Shown here: one piece after another, positions 43,647 to 52,570 of the stretch
Layout: every line of letters begins with the position of its first letter
Numbering within the stretch: the stretch's first letter is position 1
Assembly (NCBI GenBank): GCA_965117025.1
Contig: OZ220746.1
Coordinates: forward strand, 2,232,001 to 2,296,000
DNA from: VXPQ01 sp965117025
GTDB lineage: Bacteria; Bacteroidota; Rhodothermia; Rhodothermales; VXPQ01
DNA: 64,000 nt
Direction of reading: 5' to 3'
Notes under the pieces: model-generated
What the model saw: only the letters and a program-made list of their open reading frames with translations
Database searches by the model: none
What the model was told of the DNA's origin: nothing
Program-made: the position numbers and the translations under genes

Positions 43647-44882
43647 ATGGAGCGCCTGATCAGTTTTCTGGGTCTTGTCGTCTTTGTAGCGCTGGCATGG
43701 CTGATGGGCGAGCGCAGGAAGTCGATAGACCTGCGCATTGTACTGGGCGGCCTTTTGCTGCAATTCGGGCTGGCCCTTTTCATTTTCAAAACGCCGATCG
43801 GAGCCGCCGTATTTCAGGCGGTGGGCTATTTTTTCGAATCCCTTCTGGGGTTCGTCGACGCCGGGACAAGCCTTGTATTCGGAGAGGAGTACATGCATCA
43901 CTTCTTTGCTTTCAAGGTGCTGCCGACCATCATTTTCTTTTCGTCGCTCATGTTCGTGCTGTATCACCTTGGCCTGTTCCAGAAGATAGTCGAGGCGTTC
44001 GCGTGGGTCATGCGGCGTACGCTGGGTACGTCGGGAGCGGAAACGGTGTCCGCCGCGGCGAATGTCTTCGTGGGACAGACCGAGGCCCCGCTGATCGTGG
44101 GTCCCTACGTGGAAAGCATGACGAAATCCGAACTGATGGCGCTGATGGTGGGAGGGTTCGCCACCATTGCCGGGGGGGTGATGGCGGCCTATGTGAGCAT
44201 GGGCGTGGATGCGGTGCATCTGCTTTCCGCCTCGGTGATTTCCGCGCCGGCCGCCCTGCTGGTTTCCAAATTGATGATCCCTGAAACGGAACAGTCCGCT
44301 ACGATGGGCCACGTTTCCGTGCAGGTAGAGAAAAAACATGCGAATGTCGTGCACGCGGCGTCGGAAGGCGCCCTCGAAGGGCTGAAACTGACCCTGAACG
44401 TGGCGGCCATGCTTATCGCCGTGCTGGCGCTGGTAGCGCTGGTCAACGCCGTGTTGTCCGCAACGGGCGGATGGATAGGCGGGCTTTTCGGGTACGACCA
44501 CTGGGATTGGTCGATGTCCAATATTTTCGGGTACGTTTTTGCGCCGTTTGCCTGGTTGATGGGGGTTCCCTGGGTCGATGCGCTCCACGCCGGCGAATTG
44601 ATGGGCATGAAGATGGTGTTCAACGAGTTTATCGCCTACGCGCAGATGGTCGAGTGGCAACAACCGGATTCGGGCATCGCGCTCAGCGAGCGCAGCACGC
44701 TTATTCTGACCTATGCCCTGTGCGGCTTCGCCAATTTCGGGAGCATAGGTATCCAGATCGGGGGGATCGGGGGGATCGCGCCCAAGCGCCGCGCGGACCT
44801 GGCGCGGCTTGGCATACGGGCCATGATCGGCGGCACGCTCGCTATGATGATGACGGCGTGCGTGGCCGGGATACTGCTTTAA
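43647..44882 (+). CDS. Concentrative nucleoside transporter (NupC/CNT family)
   Basis: A 411-aa membrane protein of the CNT family, which imports nucleosides with H+ or Na+. The signature 'GTSGAETVSAAANVFVGQTE' followed by 'APLIVGPYV' is intact, as are 'FFSSLMFVLYHLGLFQKIV' and the late 'LTYALCGFANFGSIGIQIGG'. The repeat element upstream may regulate it. Single gene. Confidence 0.93.
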   Translation: MERLISFLGLVVFVALAWLMGERRKSIDLRIVLGGLLLQFGLALFIFKTPIGAAVFQAVGYFFESLLGFVDAGTSLVFGEEYMHHFFAFKVLPTIIFFSSLMFVLYHLGLFQKIVEAFAWVMRRTLGTSGAETVSAAANVFVGQTEAPLIVGPYVESMTKSELMALMVGGFATIAGGVMAAYVSMGVDAVHLLSASVISAPAALLVSKLMIPETEQSATMGHVSVQVEKKHANVVHAASEGALEGLKLTLNVAAMLIAVLALVALVNAVLSATGGWIGGLFGYDHWDWSMSNIFGYVFAPFAWLMGVPWVDALHAGELMGMKMVFNEFIAYAQMVEWQQPDSGIALSERSTLILTYALCGFANFGSIGIQIGGIGGIAPKRRADLARLGIRAMIGGTLAMMMTACVAGILL

Positions 44883-44919
44883 CGGCTTCGGGTAATGAAA
44901 CCGTTGCTGGTTCCGGGAG

Positions 44920-45321
44920 CTACCAGGCGCCGAGGATGCCGCCCATCACGGTGAAGTTGACGGCATGGTATCCCGCATTGATGAGAAACAGTTTCAGGGA
45001 TTTTTGCTCGAACAGGTACATGGTGCCGATCGAGGCGGCTACCCATCCGACTCCGGCGAGTGCGCCGGCGGTCAGACCCCAGGAAAACGTGGCCTCCGCC
45101 CCGAGGAACATGTCCAGGTTGAAGGCGATGATCAGCCCCAGGATGAAGGCGGTGCCGTAGGTGCGCAGCATATTGCCGCCCTGCACGTCTTCGTCCGAGA
45201 AGCCGTTCTCCGCCATCCAGGCCTTGCCGAAAAGGACGGGGGAATACCAGAGCATGCCTACGACGAAGCTGGAGAGGGCCGCCACGACGACGGAGAGGTA
45301 GTTTATCGAGGAGAAATCCAT
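44920..45321 (-). CDS. DUF1761 membrane protein
   Basis: A 133-aa protein with four membrane helices and the DUF1761 pattern 'VVVAALSSFVVGMLWYSPVL', 'FGKAWMAENGFS' and 'YHAVNFTVMGGILGAW'. The function of the family is unknown. It is convergent with the nucleoside transporter gene. Confidence 0.88.
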   Translation of the reverse strand: MDFSSINYLSVVVAALSSFVVGMLWYSPVLFGKAWMAENGFSDEDVQGGNMLRTYGTAFILGLIIAFNLDMFLGAEATFSWGLTAGALAGVGWVAASIGTMYLFEQKSLKLFLINAGYHAVNFTVMGGILGAW

Positions 45322-45504
45322 GGTACTGCGGAAATTGGTGATGAGGCAGTGATTCGCGTCATCAACCTAACAAAAACTTCATATTAAAGCGAGGGTGCGG
45401 GGGAGGGCGTTCGCTTCGCGGGGCGAATAATGTGCCCGGGTACGAACCCCCCATGAGACTTGACGATGCATGAGGAATGACGCAGCCAGCGTACCCCTCA
45501 CAGC

Positions 45505-45537
45505 CTCTGAACTTTGCGGACTTAATCAGAGTATCCT
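45505..45537. repeat. Half copy of the dispersed inverted repeat
   Basis: 33 bp ending TCAGAGTATCCT, the reverse complement of 29452-29484 with one mismatch. It lies inside the possible 5' extension or leader of the patatin-like gene. Confidence 0.85.
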
Positions 45538-45587
45538 ACGCTTTCCGGCAACTATCCGCTATGCTCGTTGGGCAGCCTGTTGGAAGT

Positions 45588-46682
45588 ATGAAACCTGTCA
45601 CTGTGCTCACGATCAACGGCGGCGGCATGCGCGGGCTCTACGCAACGTACGTGCTGCACACGCTTGCGGAGTGTTTCGCCACTCGCCGGGAAGTGAACGG
45701 GCTCGATCTCGGCAAGGGGTTCGATCTGGTCGTGGGAACCAGCACCGGCGCGATTCTGACGGCCGGTATCGCGGCAGGCATTCCTCTCAAGCGGATTATG
45801 GCCCTGTACAAGGAGGCGGGTCCGCAGATATTCAAAGACCCGGTGCCGCCTTATGACAAATCACTCAGGCTTTCCCGGCGAATCAGCTTTTACCACTGGT
45901 TGTGGCGGCATCGCCGCCGGGCCGGAAATTCCAACGAGAGACTGGAATCCGCGCTTCGCGATACGTTCGGGGAACTCACGTTCGGTGAACTCTACGAGCG
46001 GCGCGGCATCGGGGTTTGTGTTCCGGCCACGTCCTATCTGCACCACACGCCGCGCATATTCAAGACGCCGCACATCCCGGACAAACAACGGGACAACGAT
46101 GTCCTGTTGGCGGATGCCTGTCTGGCCAGCAGCGCGGCGCCCATCTATCTTCCGCTCGCATCCATCAAAGCGGATGGGCTGGAAGACCAGATATACGCCG
46201 ACGGCGGCTTGTGGGCCAACAATCCCGTGCTCATCGGGCTTTTGGAGGCGTTAGCGGTTTCGGCGCCCAGACAACCGGTAGTCATCCTGTCGGTTGGAAC
46301 CTGTCCTCCTCCCTCGGGAACGCTGCCGCCGGAAAATCTCGATCAGGGCGTTGCGGAGTGGCGAAGCGGCATCCGCGTCATGGAATTGGCGATGAATGTG
46401 CAGGTGTATGCCGCCTGTAATGCGGTGCTTCGCCTTGTGGATCAACTGAATCGCCTTAAAAAACGAGTACACATTCTCCGATGCGAGGAATCCATTCCGT
46501 CCTCGAAGCAAGCCGAACTGCTTCAGCTCGACTCCGCTTCGCAGGATGCCCTGGACCTGATGAAGCGCCTCGGAAACAAGGATGGCCACGACACCTTTCG
46601 CTGGTGCCAGAAACCTGTCGGGGAAGACGGCAAGTTGCTGGACGATATTTTTGATCGGATGCCGGCGTATGAGGTGTCGTGA
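45588..46682 (+). CDS. Patatin-like phospholipase
   Basis: A protein of about 364 aa with the patatin Ser-Asp dyad. The oxyanion loop is 'TINGGGMRGLYATYVL', the nucleophile elbow GxSxG is 'VVGTSTGAIL', and the catalytic Asp is in 'YADGGLWANNP'. It should cleave phospholipid acyl chains. Patatins of this form resemble CapV-type effectors of anti-phage systems, but no nucleotide cyclase gene is in the window. Upstream starts at 45561 and 45477 are in frame; 45588 (MKPVTVLTINGGG) is chosen because the upstream codons overlap the repeat element. It is the first gene of the defence island. Confidence 0.88.
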   Translation: MKPVTVLTINGGGMRGLYATYVLHTLAECFATRREVNGLDLGKGFDLVVGTSTGAILTAGIAAGIPLKRIMALYKEAGPQIFKDPVPPYDKSLRLSRRISFYHWLWRHRRRAGNSNERLESALRDTFGELTFGELYERRGIGVCVPATSYLHHTPRIFKTPHIPDKQRDNDVLLADACLASSAAPIYLPLASIKADGLEDQIYADGGLWANNPVLIGLLEALAVSAPRQPVVILSVGTCPPPSGTLPPENLDQGVAEWRSGIRVMELAMNVQVYAACNAVLRLVDQLNRLKKRVHILRCEESIPSSKQAELLQLDSASQDALDLMKRLGNKDGHDTFRWCQKPVGEDGKLLDDIFDRMPAYEVS

Positions 46683-46972
46683 GGGGGATGTTGCCTTGCT
46701 GGTGGGTTGGGAAGGCACCATGCGTTACGGCTTGTTTTCCGTTGCGAAATCAGGCAAATTTGGCTATCTTCACAGCCATGAACCGTTGAAGGGGGATGCT
46801 TCTGTATTCCTTGTGCGTTGTCCACTGCACCACGAAGCATAGCAAGTCGAGCGGCTCCGTGATTGGGCTGAACGGGGATTCAACGGGGGATAATACAACC
46901 GACGGCACGGGATTATATCGTGTTGACAGCACAGGAGAAAAGTTACTCCCTTAATCTCTTGAGGCTATAGAG

Positions 46973-47947
46973 ATGGCACGCGGCGACCTACTGGTTTCGC
47001 TTTTGCAGGCCAGCACGGAAGGTGATCTCAAGAAGGTGCGTTCCACTGCCGAGGCTATCATCGCCGACGAGCGTGTAAAGAACCATCACATCCTCGCTGA
47101 TCGGCTGACGCGGGCGATGGCTAACGGGAACCACCCTCGGAAGATGGAATTTGCGGGCGGCTCGCGACAGCGCTGGAGAGATTACGCGATCGAGTTGGTT
47201 CCTCGCAGGAGATTGGAAGATATCGTTCTGCCAGACATTACGCGCCGGGCCTGCCGCGAACTTATTGAAGAGCAGCATCGCGCTTCCGTATTGCGTGCCC
47301 ATTCGTTGGAACCTCGCCATCGAGTGCTTTTGATTGGGCCCCCAGGCAACGGCAAGACTTCGCTTGCCGAGGCTATCGCCGAATCACTTGCTGTCCCGTT
47401 CATCGTGGTTCGTTACGAGGCCGTGATCGGAAGCTACCTGGGGGAGACGGCATCGCGTCTGAAACACGTCTTCGATTATGCGCGCACCACGCCGTGCGTT
47501 CTCTTTTTCGATGAGTTTGATGCCATTGCAAAAGAGCGTGGGGACACCCATGAGACCGGCGAGATCAAGCGTGTTGTTACATCGCTTCTGATGCAGGTGG
47601 ATGCTTTGCCGAGCTACACGGTTACGGTAGCGGCAACGAATCATGCCGAGTTACTGGATCGCGCCGTCTGGCGTCGATTCCAGGTGCGCCTCGAACTTAA
47701 GGCGCCCAGTGAGCACGAATTGACAAAGTACTTCGATACATTCGTGAGGTCGTTCGATGGGCTATTGGGATATTCGGCGGCGACTTTAGCTTCCCATTTG
47801 AGGAATGTAAGTTACGCTGAAGCAGAGGAATTCTGTCTGGATGTCCGACGTCGCATCGTACTCGGGATGGGGGATAACAGTGCGAAGCAAGAAGTAGGAA
47901 ATGCGCTGAAACTCTGGAAGGAACGAGGTAAAGCCTCAGAAGAATAA
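46973..47947 (+). CDS. AAA+ ATPase partner of an S8 protease
   Basis: A 324-aa AAA+ protein. An N-terminal helical segment (residues 1-85) precedes the ATPase core: Walker A 'LLIGPPGNGKTSLAEAIA' (about 122-129), Walker B 'VLFFDEFDAIAKERG' (about 176-182), sensor 1 'AATNHAE' and the arginine pair in 'VWRRFQVRLEL' (about 234-235). It resembles the ATPase of FtsH/Cdc48-like proteins but has no membrane or protease domain. The subtilase gene begins 12 nt after its stop, so the two form one unit. It may recognise or remodel a target and control the protease. The ribosome site is near GAGG at about 46960. Confidence 0.88.
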   Translation: MARGDLLVSLLQASTEGDLKKVRSTAEAIIADERVKNHHILADRLTRAMANGNHPRKMEFAGGSRQRWRDYAIELVPRRRLEDIVLPDITRRACRELIEEQHRASVLRAHSLEPRHRVLLIGPPGNGKTSLAEAIAESLAVPFIVVRYEAVIGSYLGETASRLKHVFDYARTTPCVLFFDEFDAIAKERGDTHETGEIKRVVTSLLMQVDALPSYTVTVAATNHAELLDRAVWRRFQVRLELKAPSEHELTKYFDTFVRSFDGLLGYSAATLASHLRNVSYAEAEEFCLDVRRRIVLGMGDNSAKQEVGNALKLWKERGKASEE

Positions 47948-47959
47948 GTAACCCAACTG

Positions 47960-50551
47960 ATGGCTGATTTTCCTCTTCTCCCCCTTCCGTTTCCACGGGT
48001 GGGGCCTCGTCCTAAAGGGCAGGGCTACCCCATATCTGGACCAAAGCACCCGTCACCCAAGCGCCAAGGCGAACGTTTCGGGCGTGTTTTTCAGCGATTG
48101 GCAAATGTGCTGGATTCCGACCAGGATCCGCTAACGCTTCGTAACGATCCAGCCGGGCTGGCGCCGGAACGAGCCCTCGTTTTTGAAATTGCAGGATCAC
48201 TGGATAATTTTTCCGCAGCGATACAGCGGATTCCCGGCCTCGAATATCTCGGGGAGGATGAGACTGAGTTCAAACCGGACGATGACTTTTGGATTCCTGA
48301 TACTCGCAAAGGCCGGGAAGGGCAACCACGTCTGGACAAACAAGTTGGGGGGCGACTCTATCTTGTCATGCCCGATGTGCGAGCCCTAAAAGAAATATTG
48401 TCTCTTTGGAAAGGCTATCAGGCTGGTGAGAGCCTTGGCCGTGGTTATACACCTTGGTCCAATATGTTTAATCAACTCAAGGATATTCGAGTATGGGGGC
48501 CCCAAGACCGTCTTGTTAAGCAAGACATTCAGTTCTTTCAGGAGATCGTGGAGAGTGGTCCAAATGAACCGATTCGGGCGGAGATAGAACTCTGGAGTTA
48601 TCGAAATCGTGATCGGGGTCGCAGGGCGCTCAATCGTTTGAATACAGTGATAAACGAGGCGGGTGGCTCTGTAATTACTACTGCATCCATTCCTGAGATA
48701 GCCTATGACGCCGCCCTTGTCGAAATACCGATCCGCGAAATGGAGCGGCTCATTCGCCGGGAAGAAGTGGATATTGCTCTATGCGACGATATTATGTTCG
48801 TTCGACCTCAGGCTTTCGTATCCCCGCTTCCCGCAAGCGAAGAATCGGAGGCTGGTGAAGATACTGGTGAATTACCCCCGCTACCGCCCGACACTGCTCC
48901 GATAGCGGCGCTTTTTGATGGCGTTCCTGTTCAACGCCATCGTTTACTCGACGGCCGGCTTATGATTGACGATCCGGATGCTCTTGATCAAAGTAGTGTG
49001 GTTGCGCGTCGTATTCATGGCACCGGGACGGCCTCGTTGATTATACATGGGGATCGCAATCTTGACCAATTGCCCATTACGCGCCCTCTTTATCTTCGGC
49101 CGGTACTCTACGCACCACCTGACGAACAAGAAGAGACTTTCCAGCCCGACCGGTTGCTGATCGACACCATTTATCGTGCTGTATCGCGGATCAAGGAGGG
49201 AGAAAGTAACGAATCGCCAGTGGCTTCCGAGGTGTTTCTGATAAACTTGTCCTTGGGCGATGAGCGAAGACCGTTCGCGGGGCCAGTCAGCCCGTGGGCG
49301 AGGCTTCTGGATTATATGGCCCACAAGCACAATATTCTTTTCTTGGTGAGTGCAGGCAATATAACCGCCCCACTTGATATTCCCGGATTCAGCACTTCGA
49401 TTGATTTCGAAGATGCATCGCCGTCAGATCGTGAACATGCAGTGATTGAGGGGTTGGCTGAAGAACGCCCCCACCGGACTTTACTGTCTCCTGGCGAAGC
49501 TATGAATGTGATAACTGTCGGGGCATGCCACGACGATGCACATCCTGTGGAGGACACGCAGGACAGTCTCATACGACCGTACGATGGTTCGCTGTTGCCC
49601 AATGTCAGTTCCGCGATGGGACTTGGCCATCGCAAGGTAGTCAAGCCTGATATCCTGATGCCGGGTGGTCGGGAGCATGTGCGTTTTGTCAGGAGTGGGC
49701 AACAACTCACAATCAAACCTGCGGTGCCAGGTCGATACTTCGGGATACGGGCAGCTGCTCCCGATTCAGGCGGGCGCATTGATCAGGAACATAACATGAG
49801 CGGCACGAGTGTGGCCACGGCTCTTGCTACGCGAGCCGCTCATCAACTCTTCGATGCGCTTATGCGCACGGACAACGGGGCTATTCTTGGCAATGCCGAT
49901 CCAAAGTATTACGCTTCCGTCGTACGAGCGTTACTTGTGCATCGGACCAGTTGGCATGATACTGTCTCTGAACTGGAAGATATTTTTGGCCCCTCTGACC
50001 CCTATCAACATATCGCCAGAAAGGACAATGTAACTCGTCTGATGGGCTATGGGGTACCTTGCGTAACAGAGGCCATGGAGTGTACCGCCAATCGGGCCAC
50101 ACTGATAGGGTATGGAGATATCTCTGGAGATCAAATGGCCTCTTATCGTGTACCTCTTCCGCCGAGTCTTGAGCGAGTAAAAGAACCGCGTGCGGTGACA
50201 GTTACCCTTGCGTGGTTTTCGCCCGTGAAGGTCAGTCACAGGGCGTATCGCATGGCCAAACTCGAAGTAACGGGAAATTTTCAAGATGGCATTGCTACCG
50301 AGCGAAAAAAGCAGCAACCGTCCCATGCATCAATCCCGCGTGGATCATTGTTTCATCAGAGGTGGGTGGGCGAACAGGCAAAAGAGTTTGCAGATGATGG
50401 TTATCTGACGTTTGATATAGTTTGCAAGGAGCCGGCGGGCAAGATCGACAGCCCAATTCCATATGGGCTAATCGTTACGATCGAGGCCGGTGAACACATT
50501 CCTGTTTATCAGGAGATTCAGGCCCAGTTGGTTATCCGGCCCAGGGTGTAA
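47960..50551 (+). CDS. S8 (subtilisin-like) serine protease with long N-terminal region
   Basis: An 863-aa protein. The catalytic triad is visible: Asp in 'IAALFDGVPVQ' (about 320), His in 'RRIHGTGTASLI' (about 353) and Ser in 'NMSGTSVATALATR' (about 617). About 300 residues precede the protease domain, contain no signal peptide, and could hold a target- or ATPase-binding region; 200 more follow. Lack of export signal and coupling to an AAA+ gene suggest a cytoplasmic, regulated protease. AAA+/S8 pairs occur in defence islands, where an abortive-infection role is plausible. Substrate unknown. Confidence 0.88.
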   Translation: MADFPLLPLPFPRVGPRPKGQGYPISGPKHPSPKRQGERFGRVFQRLANVLDSDQDPLTLRNDPAGLAPERALVFEIAGSLDNFSAAIQRIPGLEYLGEDETEFKPDDDFWIPDTRKGREGQPRLDKQVGGRLYLVMPDVRALKEILSLWKGYQAGESLGRGYTPWSNMFNQLKDIRVWGPQDRLVKQDIQFFQEIVESGPNEPIRAEIELWSYRNRDRGRRALNRLNTVINEAGGSVITTASIPEIAYDAALVEIPIREMERLIRREEVDIALCDDIMFVRPQAFVSPLPASEESEAGEDTGELPPLPPDTAPIAALFDGVPVQRHRLLDGRLMIDDPDALDQSSVVARRIHGTGTASLIIHGDRNLDQLPITRPLYLRPVLYAPPDEQEETFQPDRLLIDTIYRAVSRIKEGESNESPVASEVFLINLSLGDERRPFAGPVSPWARLLDYMAHKHNILFLVSAGNITAPLDIPGFSTSIDFEDASPSDREHAVIEGLAEERPHRTLLSPGEAMNVITVGACHDDAHPVEDTQDSLIRPYDGSLLPNVSSAMGLGHRKVVKPDILMPGGREHVRFVRSGQQLTIKPAVPGRYFGIRAAAPDSGGRIDQEHNMSGTSVATALATRAAHQLFDALMRTDNGAILGNADPKYYASVVRALLVHRTSWHDTVSELEDIFGPSDPYQHIARKDNVTRLMGYGVPCVTEAMECTANRATLIGYGDISGDQMASYRVPLPPSLERVKEPRAVTVTLAWFSPVKVSHRAYRMAKLEVTGNFQDGIATERKKQQPSHASIPRGSLFHQRWVGEQAKEFADDGYLTFDIVCKEPAGKIDSPIPYGLIVTIEAGEHIPVYQEIQAQLVIRPRV

Positions 50552-50608
50552 TTATTATCTTCGATAGCCATTGATTCCATCTCAAATCCTCGACCAGCCC
50601 CCACAACC

Positions 50609-52570
50609 GTGAGCGACCTTAACATCAGCAACTTCATTTGGGGGATTGCCGACGACGTACTGCGCGACGTTTATGTGCGCGGGAAGTACCGCGACGTGAT
50701 CTTGCCGATGACGGTGATCCGTCGGCTCGATGCGGTGCTGGAGCCGACGAAGGAGGCGGTTCTTGCAATGAAGGAGCAACTGGATGCTGCCGGTATTACG
50801 AACCAGGACGCGGCCTTGCGTAAGGCGGCGGACGAAGCTTTCTACAACACATCTCCCTTCCGGCTTCGGGATCTGGTTCATCGCGGCAGGCAGCAGCAAC
50901 TGAAGGACGATTTTCAGGATTACCTCGAAGGCTTTTCGCCGAACGTGCAGGAAGTGCTGAGCAAGTTCAAGTTCTACAATCAGCTTCCCACGCTTGTCGA
51001 GGCCGACGCCCTCGGTTTTCTGATCCGGAAGTTTCTCGATCCGTCGATCAACCTGAGTCCCCGGCCTGTCCTGAATGCCGACGGCAGCGTTCGCCTGCCC
51101 GGGCTCGACAACCATACGATGGGGACGATTTTCGAGGAGTTGATCCGGCGGTTCAACGAGGAAAACAACGAGGAAGCCGGCGAGCACTTCACCCCCCGCG
51201 ATGTGGTGGAACTCATGGCGCATCTCATCTTTCTGCCTATCGCCGACAAAATTCAGAACGCTCCCTATTTGGTATACGATGGCGCCTGTGGCACCGGGGG
51301 CATGCTCACAGTGGCCGAAGACACGCTCCAAAGGCTTGCCAAAGAGCACGACAAGAACGTTTCCACTCACCTGTACGGGCAGGAGATCAACGCCGAGACC
51401 TATGCGATCACCAAGGCCGATCTGATTCTGAAAGGGGAGGGCAGCGAAGCGGACAACATGAAATTCGGCTCTACGCTCTCCAGCGATGCTTTTCCGAACA
51501 TGGAGTTCGATTTCATGCTCTCGAATCCGCCGTACGGAAAGTCATGGAAGAACGATCTGGAGCGGATGGGCGGCAAGAAGGGTATGCGCGATCCGCGTTT
51601 CATTATTGAACACGACGGCAACCCGGAGTATTCGCTCATTACCCGTTCGAGCGACGGCCAGATGCTTTTTCTGGCCAACATGCTCAGCAAGATGAAGCAT
51701 GGAACGAAGCTGGGCAGCCGCGTTGCGGAGGTGCATAACGGGAGTTCGCTGTTCACGGGGGACGCCGGGCAGGGGGAAAGCAACATTCGCCGCTGGATTA
51801 TCGAGAACGACTGGCTGGAGGCGATTGTAGCACTGCCGCTCAACATGTTCTACAACACGGGCATTGCGACGTATATCTGGGTGCTCAGCAACCGGAAACC
51901 TGAACACCGAAGGGGTAAGGTGCAACTCATCGACGCCACCAAGTGGCACGAGCCATTGCACAAGAATCTCGGCAAGAAGAACTGCAAACTCTCGGGAGAG
52001 GACATTGATCGCATCAGCCGGGCGTTTCTCGATTTCGAGGAAACGGAAGAGTCGAAGATTTTTCCGAACGAGGCCTTCGGATACTGGAAAGTAATCGTCG
52101 AGCGGCCCTTGCGAATTGAAGGCGCAGAAGCGGGCCGGAAGTACACGGCTGCGGAGATCAGGGCGCTGAAGGAAAATGGAGAGCGCAGCGAGGATGCCCC
52201 GCCTATTGTCAAGAAGATCCATCGCAAGGGTGTCGAGCCGGATCCGCTTCGCGGGCTGTTCGAAGAGACCGTAAACGGAAAGCCTGCCGTCGTGGAATAC
52301 GAGCCGGATTCGGACTTGCGCGATACCGAGCAAATCCCGTTATTGGAAAGCGGCGGAATCAAGGCGTTCTTGCGTCGCGAGATACTGCCTTACGCTCCCG
52401 ATGCCTGGCATGACCTTGCAAAGGTCAAGATCGGCTACGAAATCAGTTTCACAAGGTATTTCTACAAACCGGAACCCATGCGATCACTGGAGGAGATACG
52501 GGCGGATATTGTGGCGTTGGAGGAGGAGACGGAGGGGCTGGTGAGGGAGATAGTCGGAGGTGAGCAATGA
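50609..52570 (+). CDS. hsdM: Type I restriction-modification system, methyltransferase subunit
   Basis: A 653-aa N6-adenine methyltransferase. The HsdM N-terminal helical domain is followed by the SAM site 'VYDGACGTGGML' (about residues 223-233) and the catalytic NPPY motif 'FMLSNPPYGKSW' (about 306-309). It adds the protective methyl group with HsdS and also supports HsdR cutting. The start is GTG at 50609. Its TGA overlaps the ATG of the KAP gene (ATGA). Confidence 0.94.
   Translation: MSDLNISNFIWGIADDVLRDVYVRGKYRDVILPMTVIRRLDAVLEPTKEAVLAMKEQLDAAGITNQDAALRKAADEAFYNTSPFRLRDLVHRGRQQQLKDDFQDYLEGFSPNVQEVLSKFKFYNQLPTLVEADALGFLIRKFLDPSINLSPRPVLNADGSVRLPGLDNHTMGTIFEELIRRFNEENNEEAGEHFTPRDVVELMAHLIFLPIADKIQNAPYLVYDGACGTGGMLTVAEDTLQRLAKEHDKNVSTHLYGQEINAETYAITKADLILKGEGSEADNMKFGSTLSSDAFPNMEFDFMLSNPPYGKSWKNDLERMGGKKGMRDPRFIIEHDGNPEYSLITRSSDGQMLFLANMLSKMKHGTKLGSRVAEVHNGSSLFTGDAGQGESNIRRWIIENDWLEAIVALPLNMFYNTGIATYIWVLSNRKPEHRRGKVQLIDATKWHEPLHKNLGKKNCKLSGEDIDRISRAFLDFEETEESKIFPNEAFGYWKVIVERPLRIEGAEAGRKYTAAEIRALKENGERSEDAPPIVKKIHRKGVEPDPLRGLFEETVNGKPAVVEYEPDSDLRDTEQIPLLESGGIKAFLRREILPYAPDAWHDLAKVKIGYEISFTRYFYKPEPMRSLEEIRADIVALEEETEGLVREIVGGEQ

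Noticed and set aside
45477..46682. Patatin as part of a complete CBASS system
   Set aside because: No CD-NTase cyclase gene is present within the window on either side.
46923..46950. TTGACA as a sigma70 -35 box before the AAA+ gene
   Set aside because: No acceptable -10 box at 16-18 bp, and FCB bacteria mostly use other promoter consensus sequences.
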